This document shows positions 22,905 through 30,401 of a DNA stretch of 45,020 nt, piece by piece. The first letter of the stretch is position 1. Every line of letters starts with the position of its first letter. The notes under the pieces were generated by a model. It was not told where the DNA came from and ran no database searches. It was given only the letters and a program-made list of their open reading frames with translations. The translations under genes and the position numbers were made by a program. This stretch comes from Nanobdellota archaeon. GTDB taxonomy: Archaea; Nanobdellota; Nanobdellia; CSSed11-243R1. The stretch covers positions 1 to 45,020 of the forward strand of contig JAGGYW010000015.1 in NCBI GenBank assembly GCA_021162365.1, written 5' to 3'.

Positions 22905-22949
22905 AGCACCCTTTTAGAAAAAGCGTGCACGGAAAAGGGTGCGCAGGCG
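22905..22949 (+). other. tRNA-Thr intron 2 (37/38)
   Basis: A 45-base intron. GCACCCTTTT pairs perfectly with AAAAGGGTGC (10 bp) around a loop with AAAGCGTGCACGG. The 16 bases at 22920-22935 are identical to part of tRNA-Ala intron 2. Confidence 0.85.
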
Positions 22950-23038
22950 AGCTGGGGGTCGAGGGTTCGATCCCCTCCCGAGGCTTTATCCCTTTCAAGG
23001 AGATAATTTAATATACTCCTTCTACATTTCAAAAGAAT

Positions 23039-23761
23039 ATGTGCGAAGAAGACGAAGAATACAAAAAGAAAGTAACGTTAATTGGATTGAATGCCGTCGG
23101 GAAAACATCTCTTATCAATCAATTTGTTAATAAATCATTTAGCACGAGTTATAAATCTACCTTAAAGACAGACATATACACAAAATATGTGGAAACGACA
23201 GTGAAGGACGAGACATACAAAGTTAAGTTGATCATATTAGATACCGCAGGCACGATAAAGGACAGCCTACTAAAAAAGTATTCTAAGGGCTCAGACGGAG
23301 TCATGCTTGTATTTGATTTAACCCGAGGATACACTCTAAACATACTCAGAGACAGAATAGTGGAATCAAACCTTAGTGATGTTCCAACAATAGTTATCGG
23401 AAATAAAACAGATTTAATAGATGCGTTTGTAGAGGAATACAAAATAGAGGATATTTCAGAAGCCCATATAAATCCGCATCTAAAAATGGAGTTTAACCTG
23501 TGGATGCATAAACGACACAAAGAGGTAATCGAATTCTACGAGAGAAAAGATGGGATTATTCCTCAATTTGATCCATTTTTAGTAAAGAAGGTGGATGAAA
23601 AATATGTCGGCCCTCTTGATGAAATGGTGAATACAATTTACACAAGTGCAAAAGAAGACCAAAATGTAGACCTAGCTTTTTCGACAATCGCTAGAAAAAT
23701 CATAAGAAGAGACATGAAATATAATGCTCTAGAAGAAAAGCTAGCAGAGATGCTAGAGTAA
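23039..23761 (+). CDS. Ras-like small GTPase with insertion between G4 and G5
   Basis: 240 residues. G1 GLNAVGKTS (16-24), a G2 Thr at about 41, G3 DTAG (68-71), G4 NKTD (122-125) and G5 TSAK (202-205) are all present. The G4-G5 gap is about 77 residues against roughly 30 in Ras/Rab proteins. The extra about 50 residues are His-, Lys- and aromatic-rich (FNLWMHKRHKEVIEFYERK). The Gln that follows DTAG in Ras is absent (DTAGTI), so hydrolysis may be slow or depend on a partner. There is no lipidation motif. A TATA-like TTTAATATA sits about 25 bases before the ATG. Confidence 0.88.
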   Translation: MCEEDEEYKKKVTLIGLNAVGKTSLINQFVNKSFSTSYKSTLKTDIYTKYVETTVKDETYKVKLIILDTAGTIKDSLLKKYSKGSDGVMLVFDLTRGYTLNILRDRIVESNLSDVPTIVIGNKTDLIDAFVEEYKIEDISEAHINPHLKMEFNLWMHKRHKEVIEFYERKDGIIPQFDPFLVKKVDEKYVGPLDEMVNTIYTSAKEDQNVDLAFSTIARKIIRRDMKYNALEEKLAEMLE

Positions 23762-23797
23762 CCCAAAGCTTTTAAAAGGGTATTTCTTAGTCGCTTT

Positions 23798-24982
23798 ATG
23801 GAAAATAAATTTGAAAAGTTAAAAATAAGTAAAGAGCTCAAAAGAGCAATAGAAGATATGGGTATTCTAGAAATGTTCCCAATTCAATTAGAAGCTATTC
23901 CAAAAATCCTCAAGGGAGTAGATATAATTGGACAAGCGCAGACAGGGACAGGAAAAACTCTTGCATTTGCAATCCCAATTGTTGAAAGAGTGAATCCTTC
24001 AGAGAAAAGCGTGCAGGCAATTGTTATAACACCAACAAGGGAACTAGCAGTCCAAGTGAGCAACGAGATCAAAAAATTAAGCAAATACAAAAAACTTAAT
24101 GTGCTCTCAGTATATGGAGGAGTAAGCATAGATAAACAAGCTGAAGCCCTTAGGAGAGGTGTTCATGTAGTCGTCGGAACACCAGGTAGAATAATTGACC
24201 AAATAAACAGAGGGAATCTAAAGTTAAACAAAATCAAAATCCTTGTCCTAGATGAAGCAGATAGAATGCTAGATATGGGATTCATAGACGATATACGTAC
24301 AATTCTACAGGACATCCCAAAAGATAGACAAACTCTTCTGTTTTCTGCAACAATGCCGGAAATAATTCTCAACCTTGCAAAAGATTACATGCATAATCCA
24401 GAAGTAATTAAAGTAAGCGAAGATGAATTAACTGTCAAAGACATAAAACAATTCTATTGTGAAGTGGATTACAGAAGCAAGATTGATGCGCTTAAAAACA
24501 TTCTAACAAAGCAAAATATAAAATCAGCAATCATATTTTGCAATACTAAAATTAGTGTAGACAAGCTCGTCAATGCCCTTAGGAAAATGCACTTCAAGGT
24601 GGATGCACTCCATGGAAACTTTTCTCAGGCAAGAAGAAATAAAGTGCTCTCAAACTTTCGCCAAGGAAAATTTAACATCCTTGTTGCTACAGATGTTGCA
24701 GCCCGCGGATTAGACATAAAAGGAGTAAGTCACGTAATCAATTACAACGTCCCGAGGGACCCAAAAGATTATGTGCATCGTATTGGAAGAACAGGTAGAG
24801 CAGGAAAGGGTGGAGTCGCAATCACTCTCGTAACAGAAAGAGACATGGAATACTTTAGAAGCATCGAATGGCTCATAGATGAAAAAATACCAAAGATGGA
24901 GTGCCTCCCTAAAGGGCATAAAATAAAGAAAGGCTCCTTTCAAAAAAGATCTCCGAATAGATATGCTCTTGGAAACTATTAG
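23798..24982 (+). CDS. DEAD-box RNA helicase
   Basis: 394 residues with all the core motifs: Q motif (FPIQLEAIP), AQTGTGKT, PTRELA, GG, TPGR, DEAD (VLDEADRMLDMGF), SAT, then IIFCNTK, the VATDVAARGLDIK motif and HRIGRTGRAG. It is the minimal two-RecA-domain type with a short basic tail, used in rRNA processing or RNA unwinding. A strong TATA-like GCTTTTAAAAGG at 23767-23778 predicts a leaderless ATG at 23798. Confidence 0.95.
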   Translation: MENKFEKLKISKELKRAIEDMGILEMFPIQLEAIPKILKGVDIIGQAQTGTGKTLAFAIPIVERVNPSEKSVQAIVITPTRELAVQVSNEIKKLSKYKKLNVLSVYGGVSIDKQAEALRRGVHVVVGTPGRIIDQINRGNLKLNKIKILVLDEADRMLDMGFIDDIRTILQDIPKDRQTLLFSATMPEIILNLAKDYMHNPEVIKVSEDELTVKDIKQFYCEVDYRSKIDALKNILTKQNIKSAIIFCNTKISVDKLVNALRKMHFKVDALHGNFSQARRNKVLSNFRQGKFNILVATDVAARGLDIKGVSHVINYNVPRDPKDYVHRIGRTGRAGKGGVAITLVTERDMEYFRSIEWLIDEKIPKMECLPKGHKIKKGSFQKRSPNRYALGNY

Positions 24983-25022
24983 TGCAGAAACAATTAAAAA
25001 GTCGTAATTAATTAATGATAAC

Positions 25023-25751
25023 ATGTCAAATGCAAGAGTTCTAGATTGCGACGGAACAATAGTTGAAAAGGTAGAAGGGACCCTCCTTGAGAGGCTAATG
25101 CGCGATTTCTACAAAGAACAGGGATTAAAGAGAAAAATGGACTTCTTACTAAGGTATGCCATAATAAAATCATACAAGTCCCTTTCTTCCAGCCTTGGGA
25201 AGATTTTCGGAGATGACCAGATAACTGGCGAAACAACATCGTTAGAGCTATTCGACGTGCTGATGTTAAGGAGGGTAGAAATGCCATTTTCTTTCGTAGA
25301 GAAACGTGCAAAAGAGTATTCAAAACTCATTAAGCCACATCACATAGACGCAATTAGGCAATGTAAGGACGACATCTATATCGTTTCTGCAGAGCCAGTT
25401 CAGCTCCTCGAGGCAATAGTAAGGGAGGCAGGCATCTCCAAAAATATCAAAAAGATATACGGCACCAAATTCAAAATTGAAGATGGAGTAATACAAGGTT
25501 TCGAAAGGATTAATTTATTTGCAGGTATAAGAGGTAAACACCTCGCCATGGCAGAAATTCTATCTAAAGGATATTCAAAAGTATATGCAATCGGTGACTC
25601 AACAGCAGACATGGGTCTATTTCATGCCTATGAGGAGGTCACCCCATTCACATTCCATGACTCCCCCGGCGAATTGAAGAAGTATGTTTTAAGTCGTGGT
25701 GGGAAAGTAGTTATGGACCTCAAAGAATTCTTCACACATTATAATTTATAA
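25023..25751 (+). CDS. HAD-superfamily phosphatase (SerB-like)
   Basis: 242 residues. Motif I is DCDGT (D8, D10), motif II is a Ser in YIVSAEP, motif III is the Lys in RGKHLAMAE and motif IV is GDSTADMGLF. A helical cap (about 20-100) follows motif I, as in the phosphoserine phosphatase-like HAD-IB group. The substrate is not clear. A TATA-like AATTAAAAAG lies about 25 bases before the ATG. Confidence 0.87.
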   Translation: MSNARVLDCDGTIVEKVEGTLLERLMRDFYKEQGLKRKMDFLLRYAIIKSYKSLSSSLGKIFGDDQITGETTSLELFDVLMLRRVEMPFSFVEKRAKEYSKLIKPHHIDAIRQCKDDIYIVSAEPVQLLEAIVREAGISKNIKKIYGTKFKIEDGVIQGFERINLFAGIRGKHLAMAEILSKGYSKVYAIGDSTADMGLFHAYEEVTPFTFHDSPGELKKYVLSRGGKVVMDLKEFFTHYNL

Positions 25752-25771
25752 ATGAATATAACTTTGAATTA

Positions 25772-26197
25772 ATGATGGAAACAATCCAGTTAGCACTTAT
25801 ATTTAATCTAAAAGATCAATTCTTGGTACTAAAGTACTCAAACGTGTATGGGAAGGAAACACGAGGTAAATGGACATTCCCGGGTGGGAAATTAGAAAGT
25901 AATGAAAACTTTGAAGACTCCCTAAAAAGAGAGGTTAAAGAAGAAATAGGGTTAGACATAGACATTGTCTATCAATTCTTCTCAGGAATTATTAAAACAG
26001 TTGACAAAAAAGAAGCAATGGTTGTTGCTTATCTTTGCCGTCCAAAAGGGAAAAAAGTTAAACTGTCTAAGGAACACACAGAATATAAATGGGTATCACC
26101 AAAAGATTTGAAAAAAATGAAATTAATTAATCCAATCCTTATCGAAATTGCTGAAAAAGCAAAAATACTCTTGGGTGGTGGCGGAAATGAAGCTTAA
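25772..26197 (+). CDS. Nudix hydrolase
   Basis: 141 residues with a full Nudix box: GGKLESNENF, then REVKEEIGL, preceded by the typical WTFPGGK strand. It hydrolyses nucleoside diphosphates linked to another group; the substrate is unknown. A TATA-like TTTATAAA at 25745-25752 suggests a leaderless start at 25772 or the adjacent ATG at 25775. The following hypothetical gene overlaps by 8 bases. Confidence 0.92.
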   Translation: MMETIQLALIFNLKDQFLVLKYSNVYGKETRGKWTFPGGKLESNENFEDSLKREVKEEIGLDIDIVYQFFSGIIKTVDKKEAMVVAYLCRPKGKKVKLSKEHTEYKWVSPKDLKKMKLINPILIEIAEKAKILLGGGGNEA

Positions 26198-26666
26198 GAA
26201 GATTGTTGAAAAGCCGGTTAAGAAAAAGGATATTGAAAAACTAAAGTGGCTTTATTCCGGTATTGTGGCTCTTGAAGAAAAATCGCGAAAGGCGGCTTTG
26301 GAAAATGATTTGGAGTTTATGGAGAGGAAAGGTAAATTCTTAACTCCGGAAGAATTTCACGAAATTTTATTCAAGAAAAAAATAAAGAAAGATTTAATCC
26401 CGAAGGTTTATCGCAACGAGCTTGAAAGATATCATAATATGTTTTTATCAAGCGTTGCAGATATACTTAATTTTGATGATCTAAAAGATGTAGAGATAGG
26501 AAAGATGATAGGGCTCCCAGCAGCAAAGGAAAAACTATTCGAACTAAAAAGAAAAGGGAAAACAATAGGATTTGTGCACTTCAACGAAAAAGAAAAGACA
26601 ATCGACTTCATAGCAGATGTAAAAGACCTACCAAAAGAATTTAAGAAAAAGCTGAAGAAGAAATGA
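26190..26666 (+). CDS. Uncharacterised basic protein, 158 residues
   Basis: Starts MKLKKIVEKPVKKKD, after GGTGGTGG and overlapping the end of the Nudix gene. An earlier in-frame start at 26148 lies within the Nudix gene. Helical for about 110 residues (RKAALENDLEFMERKGKF), then a short β-hairpin (KGKTIGFVHFNEKEKTIDFIADV) and a Lys-rich end. The stop overlaps the start of the methyltransferase gene (ATGA). The family is not recognised. Confidence 0.7.
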   Translation, partial: KLKKIVEKPVKKKDIEKLKWLYSGIVALEEKSRKAALENDLEFMERKGKFLTPEEFHEILFKKKIKKDLIPKVYRNELERYHNMFLSSVADILNFDDLKDVEIGKMIGLPAAKEKLFELKRKGKTIGFVHFNEKEKTIDFIADVKDLPKEFKKKLKKK

Positions 26667-27394
26667 AAACGAACATCAAAAAATTCTATAGGATATCTGA
26701 GGACCTCGAGAGGTATTTAGTAAGCGACAAAAAGAGAGTTAACTCCCTCAAGAAAGTATATGTCTCAAATAAAAAATTCTTTGGCAAGAGAGTGTTAGAC
26801 ATTGCTTGCGGTGGTGGAGTTTTAGGGTTTATAATCGAACCAAAAGGACATTCTTATACTGGAATTGACATTAATCCAGACATGATAAAAAATGCGAAAA
26901 AGTATTCAAAAGAAGTAAAATCAAAAAATAAATTTATTCTTGGAGATGCAACTAAGAAAAAGATTACTGGCAAGTTTGACACAATTACTCTTCTCGGAAA
27001 CAGCTTGGGACATCTTACAACATCTGACTTTGTAAAACTGCTGAAAAATATTGAAAAGAATATTCATAAGGGGACTTATTTCATAATAGATTATAGAGAT
27101 GTAGTCACGCTCCTATTTGAGAAAAAGTGGAAAGACAAGATGATTGAAAGGAAAAGAAACGAAAAAGTTATCAGCATAACGAAAGCATTTGATACCAAAA
27201 GGGGAGAAATAATTAAAGAAGCATTCAATGAAACTCTTAAGAAAAAAGTCACATTTGCCCATGCAGTTTGGGCGCCTTTCATACTTGAACCAATTATGAG
27301 CTTATCTGGCTGGAAACTCGTGAAAAGAAAACCTGCCTCTTATTGGCAGGGCTGGCTTGACGTTTATCGACTCGTATCCTTCCCTAAGCGATAA
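26663..27394 (+). CDS. Class I SAM-dependent methyltransferase
   Basis: 243 residues. Motif I is VLDIACGGGVLG, followed by YTGIDINPDMIKNAKK (acidic ribose-binding Asp), FILGDATK and FDTITLLGNSLGHL (motif IV region). The C-terminal half has β-strands typical of small-molecule methyltransferases, but the substrate is not evident. Its ATG overlaps the preceding stop; it is the last gene of the Nudix operon. Confidence 0.87.
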   Translation: MKTNIKKFYRISEDLERYLVSDKKRVNSLKKVYVSNKKFFGKRVLDIACGGGVLGFIIEPKGHSYTGIDINPDMIKNAKKYSKEVKSKNKFILGDATKKKITGKFDTITLLGNSLGHLTTSDFVKLLKNIEKNIHKGTYFIIDYRDVVTLLFEKKWKDKMIERKRNEKVISITKAFDTKRGEIIKEAFNETLKKKVTFAHAVWAPFILEPIMSLSGWKLVKRKPASYWQGWLDVYRLVSFPKR

Positions 27395-27427
27395 CTTTAA
27401 ATATCGGTTGATAATTTATATTATCAT

Positions 27428-27961
27428 ATGATATCTAAAAATATCAAGGATAAGATAAAAGAATATTTTTTCTTAAATCCGACTGCAAAAATGAGGGTTA
27501 GGCATATAGAAAGAAAACTCGGATTGCCACTGCCTTCTGTTATTCGTTATTGCAAGGAATTAAGTGCTGAGGGTATCTTGAAAAAAGTTGTTATTGATGG
27601 AGTTGTTTTTTATACTGCGGAGAGGAGCAGTGAGGTTTTCTTGCTTGAAAAGAGACTATTCAATATAAGGCAAATCTATTCATCTGGATTGGTTAGGTAC
27701 TTGCGGGAGGAATTTAGCAATCCAACGATTGTGTTGTTTGGTTCATATGCAAGAGGAGAGGATGTTGAAGAAAGTGATATTGACATTTACTTAGAGTCGC
27801 CATCTAAAAAAAAGGTGGATGTTTCTAAGTTTGAGCGAGTTCTGCAGCGTAGAGTACAATTATTTAAATTTAAGAGTATTAAAAAGGTTGGTAACAAAAG
27901 GTTAGCAGATAATATAATAAACGGAATTACCCTAAATGGTTTTTTGAAGGTGTTTGAATGA
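27428..27961 (+). CDS. Winged-helix plus minimal nucleotidyltransferase (MntA-like antitoxin)
   Basis: 177 residues. An N-terminal winged helix (MRVRHIERKLGLPLPSVIRYCKELS) precedes a nucleotidyltransferase core with GSYARGEDVEESDID (G105-S106, D117, D119). This matches the GS-x10-D-x-D motif of MntA. In MNT-HEPN toxin-antitoxin systems this enzyme adds AMP to the HEPN toxin. The winged helix may give autoregulation. The stop overlaps the HEPN start (ATGA), and a TATA-like ACTTTAAATATC lies about 25-30 bases upstream. Confidence 0.88.
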   Translation: MISKNIKDKIKEYFFLNPTAKMRVRHIERKLGLPLPSVIRYCKELSAEGILKKVVIDGVVFYTAERSSEVFLLEKRLFNIRQIYSSGLVRYLREEFSNPTIVLFGSYARGEDVEESDIDIYLESPSKKKVDVSKFERVLQRRVQLFKFKSIKKVGNKRLADNIINGITLNGFLKVFE

Positions 27962-28374
27962 AGGAGTCATCTTGGAAGGAATGTATTGAAAGTGGAAACA
28001 GCAGAACTATCACTCCTGACATACTAAGAGCTGAATCTCTTATAGAAGTATCTGCTGATAGAATAAAATCAGCGTCTGCTATAAATGGGAAAAATTGCAA
28101 TTTTGTTTTCGAGGATTACTATACATCGACACTTGAATTAATCCAAGCATTGGCGCTTATTAACGGGTTTAAAGTTTCTAACCATCTGTGCTTGGGATTC
28201 TTTCTCAGAGACTTTTTAAAAAGAGAAGATTTATTTCGTATATTTGATGATTTAAGATATAAGCGAAACATGTTGACTTACTATGGAAAGAGAATGGAGT
28301 TTGAGGTATGCAGAGAGGCTATAAATAAATGCAAAGATTTGATAAAAAAATTAAAAGAATTATTAAAGAGGTGA
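27958..28374 (+). CDS. HEPN-domain protein, probable toxin of MNT-HEPN pair
   Basis: 138 residues, all helical. The catalytic-loop region is RYKRNMLTYYGKRM near 100-113. The usual R-x4-6-H motif appears as R103-N-M-L-T-Y108-Y109, with tyrosine where histidine is expected. The active site is therefore altered, or this is a subfamily with Tyr. Translational coupling with the upstream nucleotidyltransferase marks a toxin-antitoxin type module. It is followed after 4 bases by the dUTPase gene. Confidence 0.8.
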   Translation: MKESSWKECIESGNSRTITPDILRAESLIEVSADRIKSASAINGKNCNFVFEDYYTSTLELIQALALINGFKVSNHLCLGFFLRDFLKREDLFRIFDDLRYKRNMLTYYGKRMEFEVCREAINKCKDLIKKLKELLKR

Positions 28375-28378
28375 AAAA

Positions 28379-28873
28379 ATGAGTGTTTGGATTGGTGAGG
28401 AAGTAGCAAAATATATCGAACAACCGCCGGAGGTAAAAATTAATCCTAATGGTGTTGACCTGAAGGTTTCTGAGATTTGGAAACTACCGGAAGAAGGCAT
28501 AGTTACAATTCATGGCAAGGAAAGAACTATTACTCCAGAAAAGATGAAGATGGAGCCAATGGACGACGGATTTTACTATCTGCCAAAGGGCACTTACGAA
28601 ATCAGGATTGCAAACAAAGTCACCATCCCCAAAAATGCAGTTGGGTTCCTATTCCCAAGGACAACATTCAATAGATTCGGTGTAATAAAATCAGAAACAG
28701 GCATATGGGATTCTGGTTACTCTGGATATGGCACTCAAACAGTTAGGATAACCGTCCAAGAGCTCCGTGTCCACAAAGATGAATACTGGTTCCAGTTGAC
28801 ATTTATGGACACAAAAGGAGAAGTTAATCAACTATATGAAGGCCACTGGCAAGGCGAGAAACCGAGGGAATAA
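28379..28873 (+). CDS. dut: dUTPase/dCTP deaminase family protein
   Basis: 164 residues with family elements: NPNGVDLKVSEIW, FPRTTFNRFGV, GIWDSGYSGYGTQT (the Asp-containing active-site loop) and a C-terminal YEGHWQGEKPRE. It most resembles archaeal dUTP diphosphatases, which remove dUTP and make dUMP. AGAGGTG precedes the ATG. A tryptophan-rich microprotein frame follows after 3 bases, then a nucleotide kinase-like gene. Confidence 0.88.
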   Translation: MSVWIGEEVAKYIEQPPEVKINPNGVDLKVSEIWKLPEEGIVTIHGKERTITPEKMKMEPMDDGFYYLPKGTYEIRIANKVTIPKNAVGFLFPRTTFNRFGVIKSETGIWDSGYSGYGTQTVRITVQELRVHKDEYWFQLTFMDTKGEVNQLYEGHWQGEKPRE

Positions 28874-28876
28874 GCT

Positions 28877-28966
28877 ATGGGAAAAACCTGGGAGCAGGCA
28901 ATAAAAGAAGATTGGAGGAAGAAAGGCGAATGGAAGCCGGGCTGGGAGTATATTTACAACACCTAA
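28877..28966 (+). CDS. Tryptophan-rich microprotein, 29 residues
   Basis: ATG three bases after the dUTPase stop, with GAGGGA upstream. The frame reads MGKTWEQAIKEDWRKKG, then EWKPGWEYIYNT and a stop. Four Trp in 29 residues of otherwise charged sequence is unlikely from chance translation of this AT-rich DNA. It fills most of the gap between dut and the kinase-like gene. Function unknown. Confidence 0.5.
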   Translation: MGKTWEQAIKEDWRKKGEWKPGWEYIYNT

Positions 28967-29006
28967 ATTCGAAAGTTTATTAATTAAAAGTTGTTAGGGA
29001 AAACTA

Positions 29007-29561
29007 ATGAAAGTGCTTGGAATTTGCGGTAAAGTTGGAGCAGGAAAGGACACCCTTGCAGATTACTTAGTTAGAAAGCACGGGTTTGTAAAAATAACTA
29101 TGAGTGATATCATAAAAAAAGAAATGGAATCGCAAGGAATTAAAGAGATAGATAGATTCCAACTCCAGCAATTCTCGAAAGAAATGAAAGAAAAATACGG
29201 AGAGGATATATGGGCAAAAGCTTGCATAGAATTCGCCAGAAGAAACCACCTACGTAGGGTTGTTATTTCAGGAATACGGAACAGTGCCGAACTAAAATTC
29301 TTTAGAACTCTTGGAGACGACTTTAAATTAGTCTGCGTAAAAGCAGAAAGGGATGTGAGATTCGAAAGAATAAAGAGAAGGGGAAGCATAAAAGATGTAG
29401 AAACTTATGCGGATTTCATAAAGCAAGAGGTTGACGAAAGCAAGTTATTTGATTTATACGACAGATGCGAGGAAGAAGCAGACTTTGTAATTAATAATAA
29501 CACAATTTTAATTGGACTTTATTCTGCCACTGAAGCAATGCTCAAAGAGCTAGGATGGTAG
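29007..29561 (+). CDS. P-loop nucleotide or dephospho-CoA kinase-like protein
   Basis: 184 residues. Walker A GKVGAGKDT is at residues 8-16, a MSDIIKKEM segment follows, then RVVISGIRNSAELKFF and a lid region VRFERIKRRGS. The pattern fits the CoaE/deoxynucleotide monophosphate kinase and UPF0200 group. Being next to dUTPase favours a (d)NMP kinase role, but dephospho-CoA kinase is possible. The stop abuts the end of the convergent TFS-like gene. Confidence 0.8.
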   Translation: MKVLGICGKVGAGKDTLADYLVRKHGFVKITMSDIIKKEMESQGIKEIDRFQLQQFSKEMKEKYGEDIWAKACIEFARRNHLRRVVISGIRNSAELKFFRTLGDDFKLVCVKAERDVRFERIKRRGSIKDVETYADFIKQEVDESKLFDLYDRCEEEADFVINNNTILIGLYSATEAMLKELGW

Positions 29562-29969
29562 TCAATAATCATATCCCTCTCTTTCGCTTTTATTACACCT
29601 AGGGCACTTATATATAACGAGATCATCTTCATCCCCCCACCTCGGAGGAATTCTAGTCTCCACCATCTGTGGATTACCACAATAAGGGCAAGTACGCTTA
29701 ACCAAGTTAGGGTGATCATTATCAGAAATAACTGCTATCTCACCTTTGCCACGTGCCTTTTCTACTATTACTCTACTATCTGTTCTCTTACGAAGATAAT
29801 AAGTATCACACTTTCTACAATACGCAAGAGGTACTCCATCGATCTCTTGCGGGTACAGAAGAGACTTACAATCCGGGCAAAAAAGACTACCATCTAACTC
29901 CTTTAATCTCCCGCTCTCAGCCAATTCCTCAAGAGAGGGAATTTGAACCTTGTCCTTTTTACTAGTCAC
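29562..29969 (-). CDS. TFS/RpoM-like two-zinc-ribbon transcription factor
   Basis: 135 residues from a GTG preceded by GAGGGTGA. An N-terminal zinc ribbon (FCPDC ... YCRKC at about 30-54) resembles RNA polymerase subunit RPB9. A C-terminal TFIIS-type ribbon (CPYCGN ... YKCPRCNK) carries TRIPPRWGDEDD between the pairs. Archaeal TFS restarts stalled polymerase through a conserved Asp-Glu in the hairpin; here the acidic pair sits in an altered, longer loop, so this may be a divergent paralog. Confidence 0.85.
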   Translation of the reverse strand: MTSKKDKVQIPSLEELAESGRLKELDGSLFCPDCKSLLYPQEIDGVPLAYCRKCDTYYLRKRTDSRVIVEKARGKGEIAVISDNDHPNLVKRTCPYCGNPQMVETRIPPRWGDEDDLVIYKCPRCNKSEREGYDY

Positions 29970-30036
29970 TCAAATCACCCTCGTTGTTATTTAAAAGTTA
30001 TAAAAGTTTATAAATATTCCTTCCCTTTAATTGCAC

Positions 30037-30390
30037 ATGAGGATAAACAGAAAACGTCTGCAAGAAGCATATATGAGATCAACATCACCACCATATATTG
30101 TTGGAAACTATCTAGCCTACATTTACATGTTTAAGGGTGATAAATACATGGTTTCATGGGATACCCGCAACGACAAAGTAGAAGATGTTCTGGGAAGATT
30201 TTTAGGACTGGAATATACCGAGCGCCTAGGATTTACTGTTAGGGAAGTACATGTAGCACCCATACATGAGTATACTAAAAAGGAAATCCTGGAGGATATA
30301 CTCAATAAAGGTTGGTCTCCGATAAAAAAAGACATTAGGAAAAAAGTTTCATATAGGCACGGTAATAAAAAGGTATCATCAAAATATTAG
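30037..30390 (+). CDS. Uncharacterised protein, 117 residues, heading a radical SAM operon
   Basis: The ATG at 30037 is about 25 bases after TTTATAAATATTCC, so the start is probably leaderless; an in-frame TTG lies two codons earlier. The protein has a basic N-terminus (MRINRKRLQEAY), a β-rich middle (IVGNYLAYIYMFKGDKYMV, KVEDVLGRFLG) and a Lys-rich end. No cysteines. It is 11 bases before the radical SAM gene and likely supports it. The family is not recognised. Confidence 0.7.
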   Translation: MRINRKRLQEAYMRSTSPPYIVGNYLAYIYMFKGDKYMVSWDTRNDKVEDVLGRFLGLEYTERLGFTVREVHVAPIHEYTKKEILEDILNKGWSPIKKDIRKKVSYRHGNKKVSSKY

Positions 30391-30401
30391 GTGTGGTACG
30401 A

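Larger units (their letters stand above)
22826..22985 (+). tRNA. tRNA-Thr(TGT) with two introns in the anticodon loop region
   Basis: Acceptor GCCTCGG/CCGAGGC, D stem GCTC/GAGC, anticodon stem CCAGC/GCTGG, T arm GAGGG-TTCGATC-CCCTC, base 73 T as expected for threonine. The anticodon loop CTTGTAA (anticodon TGT at 22901-22903) is cut twice. A 42-base intron separates it from the 5' stem (31/32 or 32/33) and a 45-base intron interrupts 37/38. Removing both gives a standard tRNA-Thr. The upstream TATA-like ATATTTAAATAA is at about 22789-22800. Confidence 0.93.
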
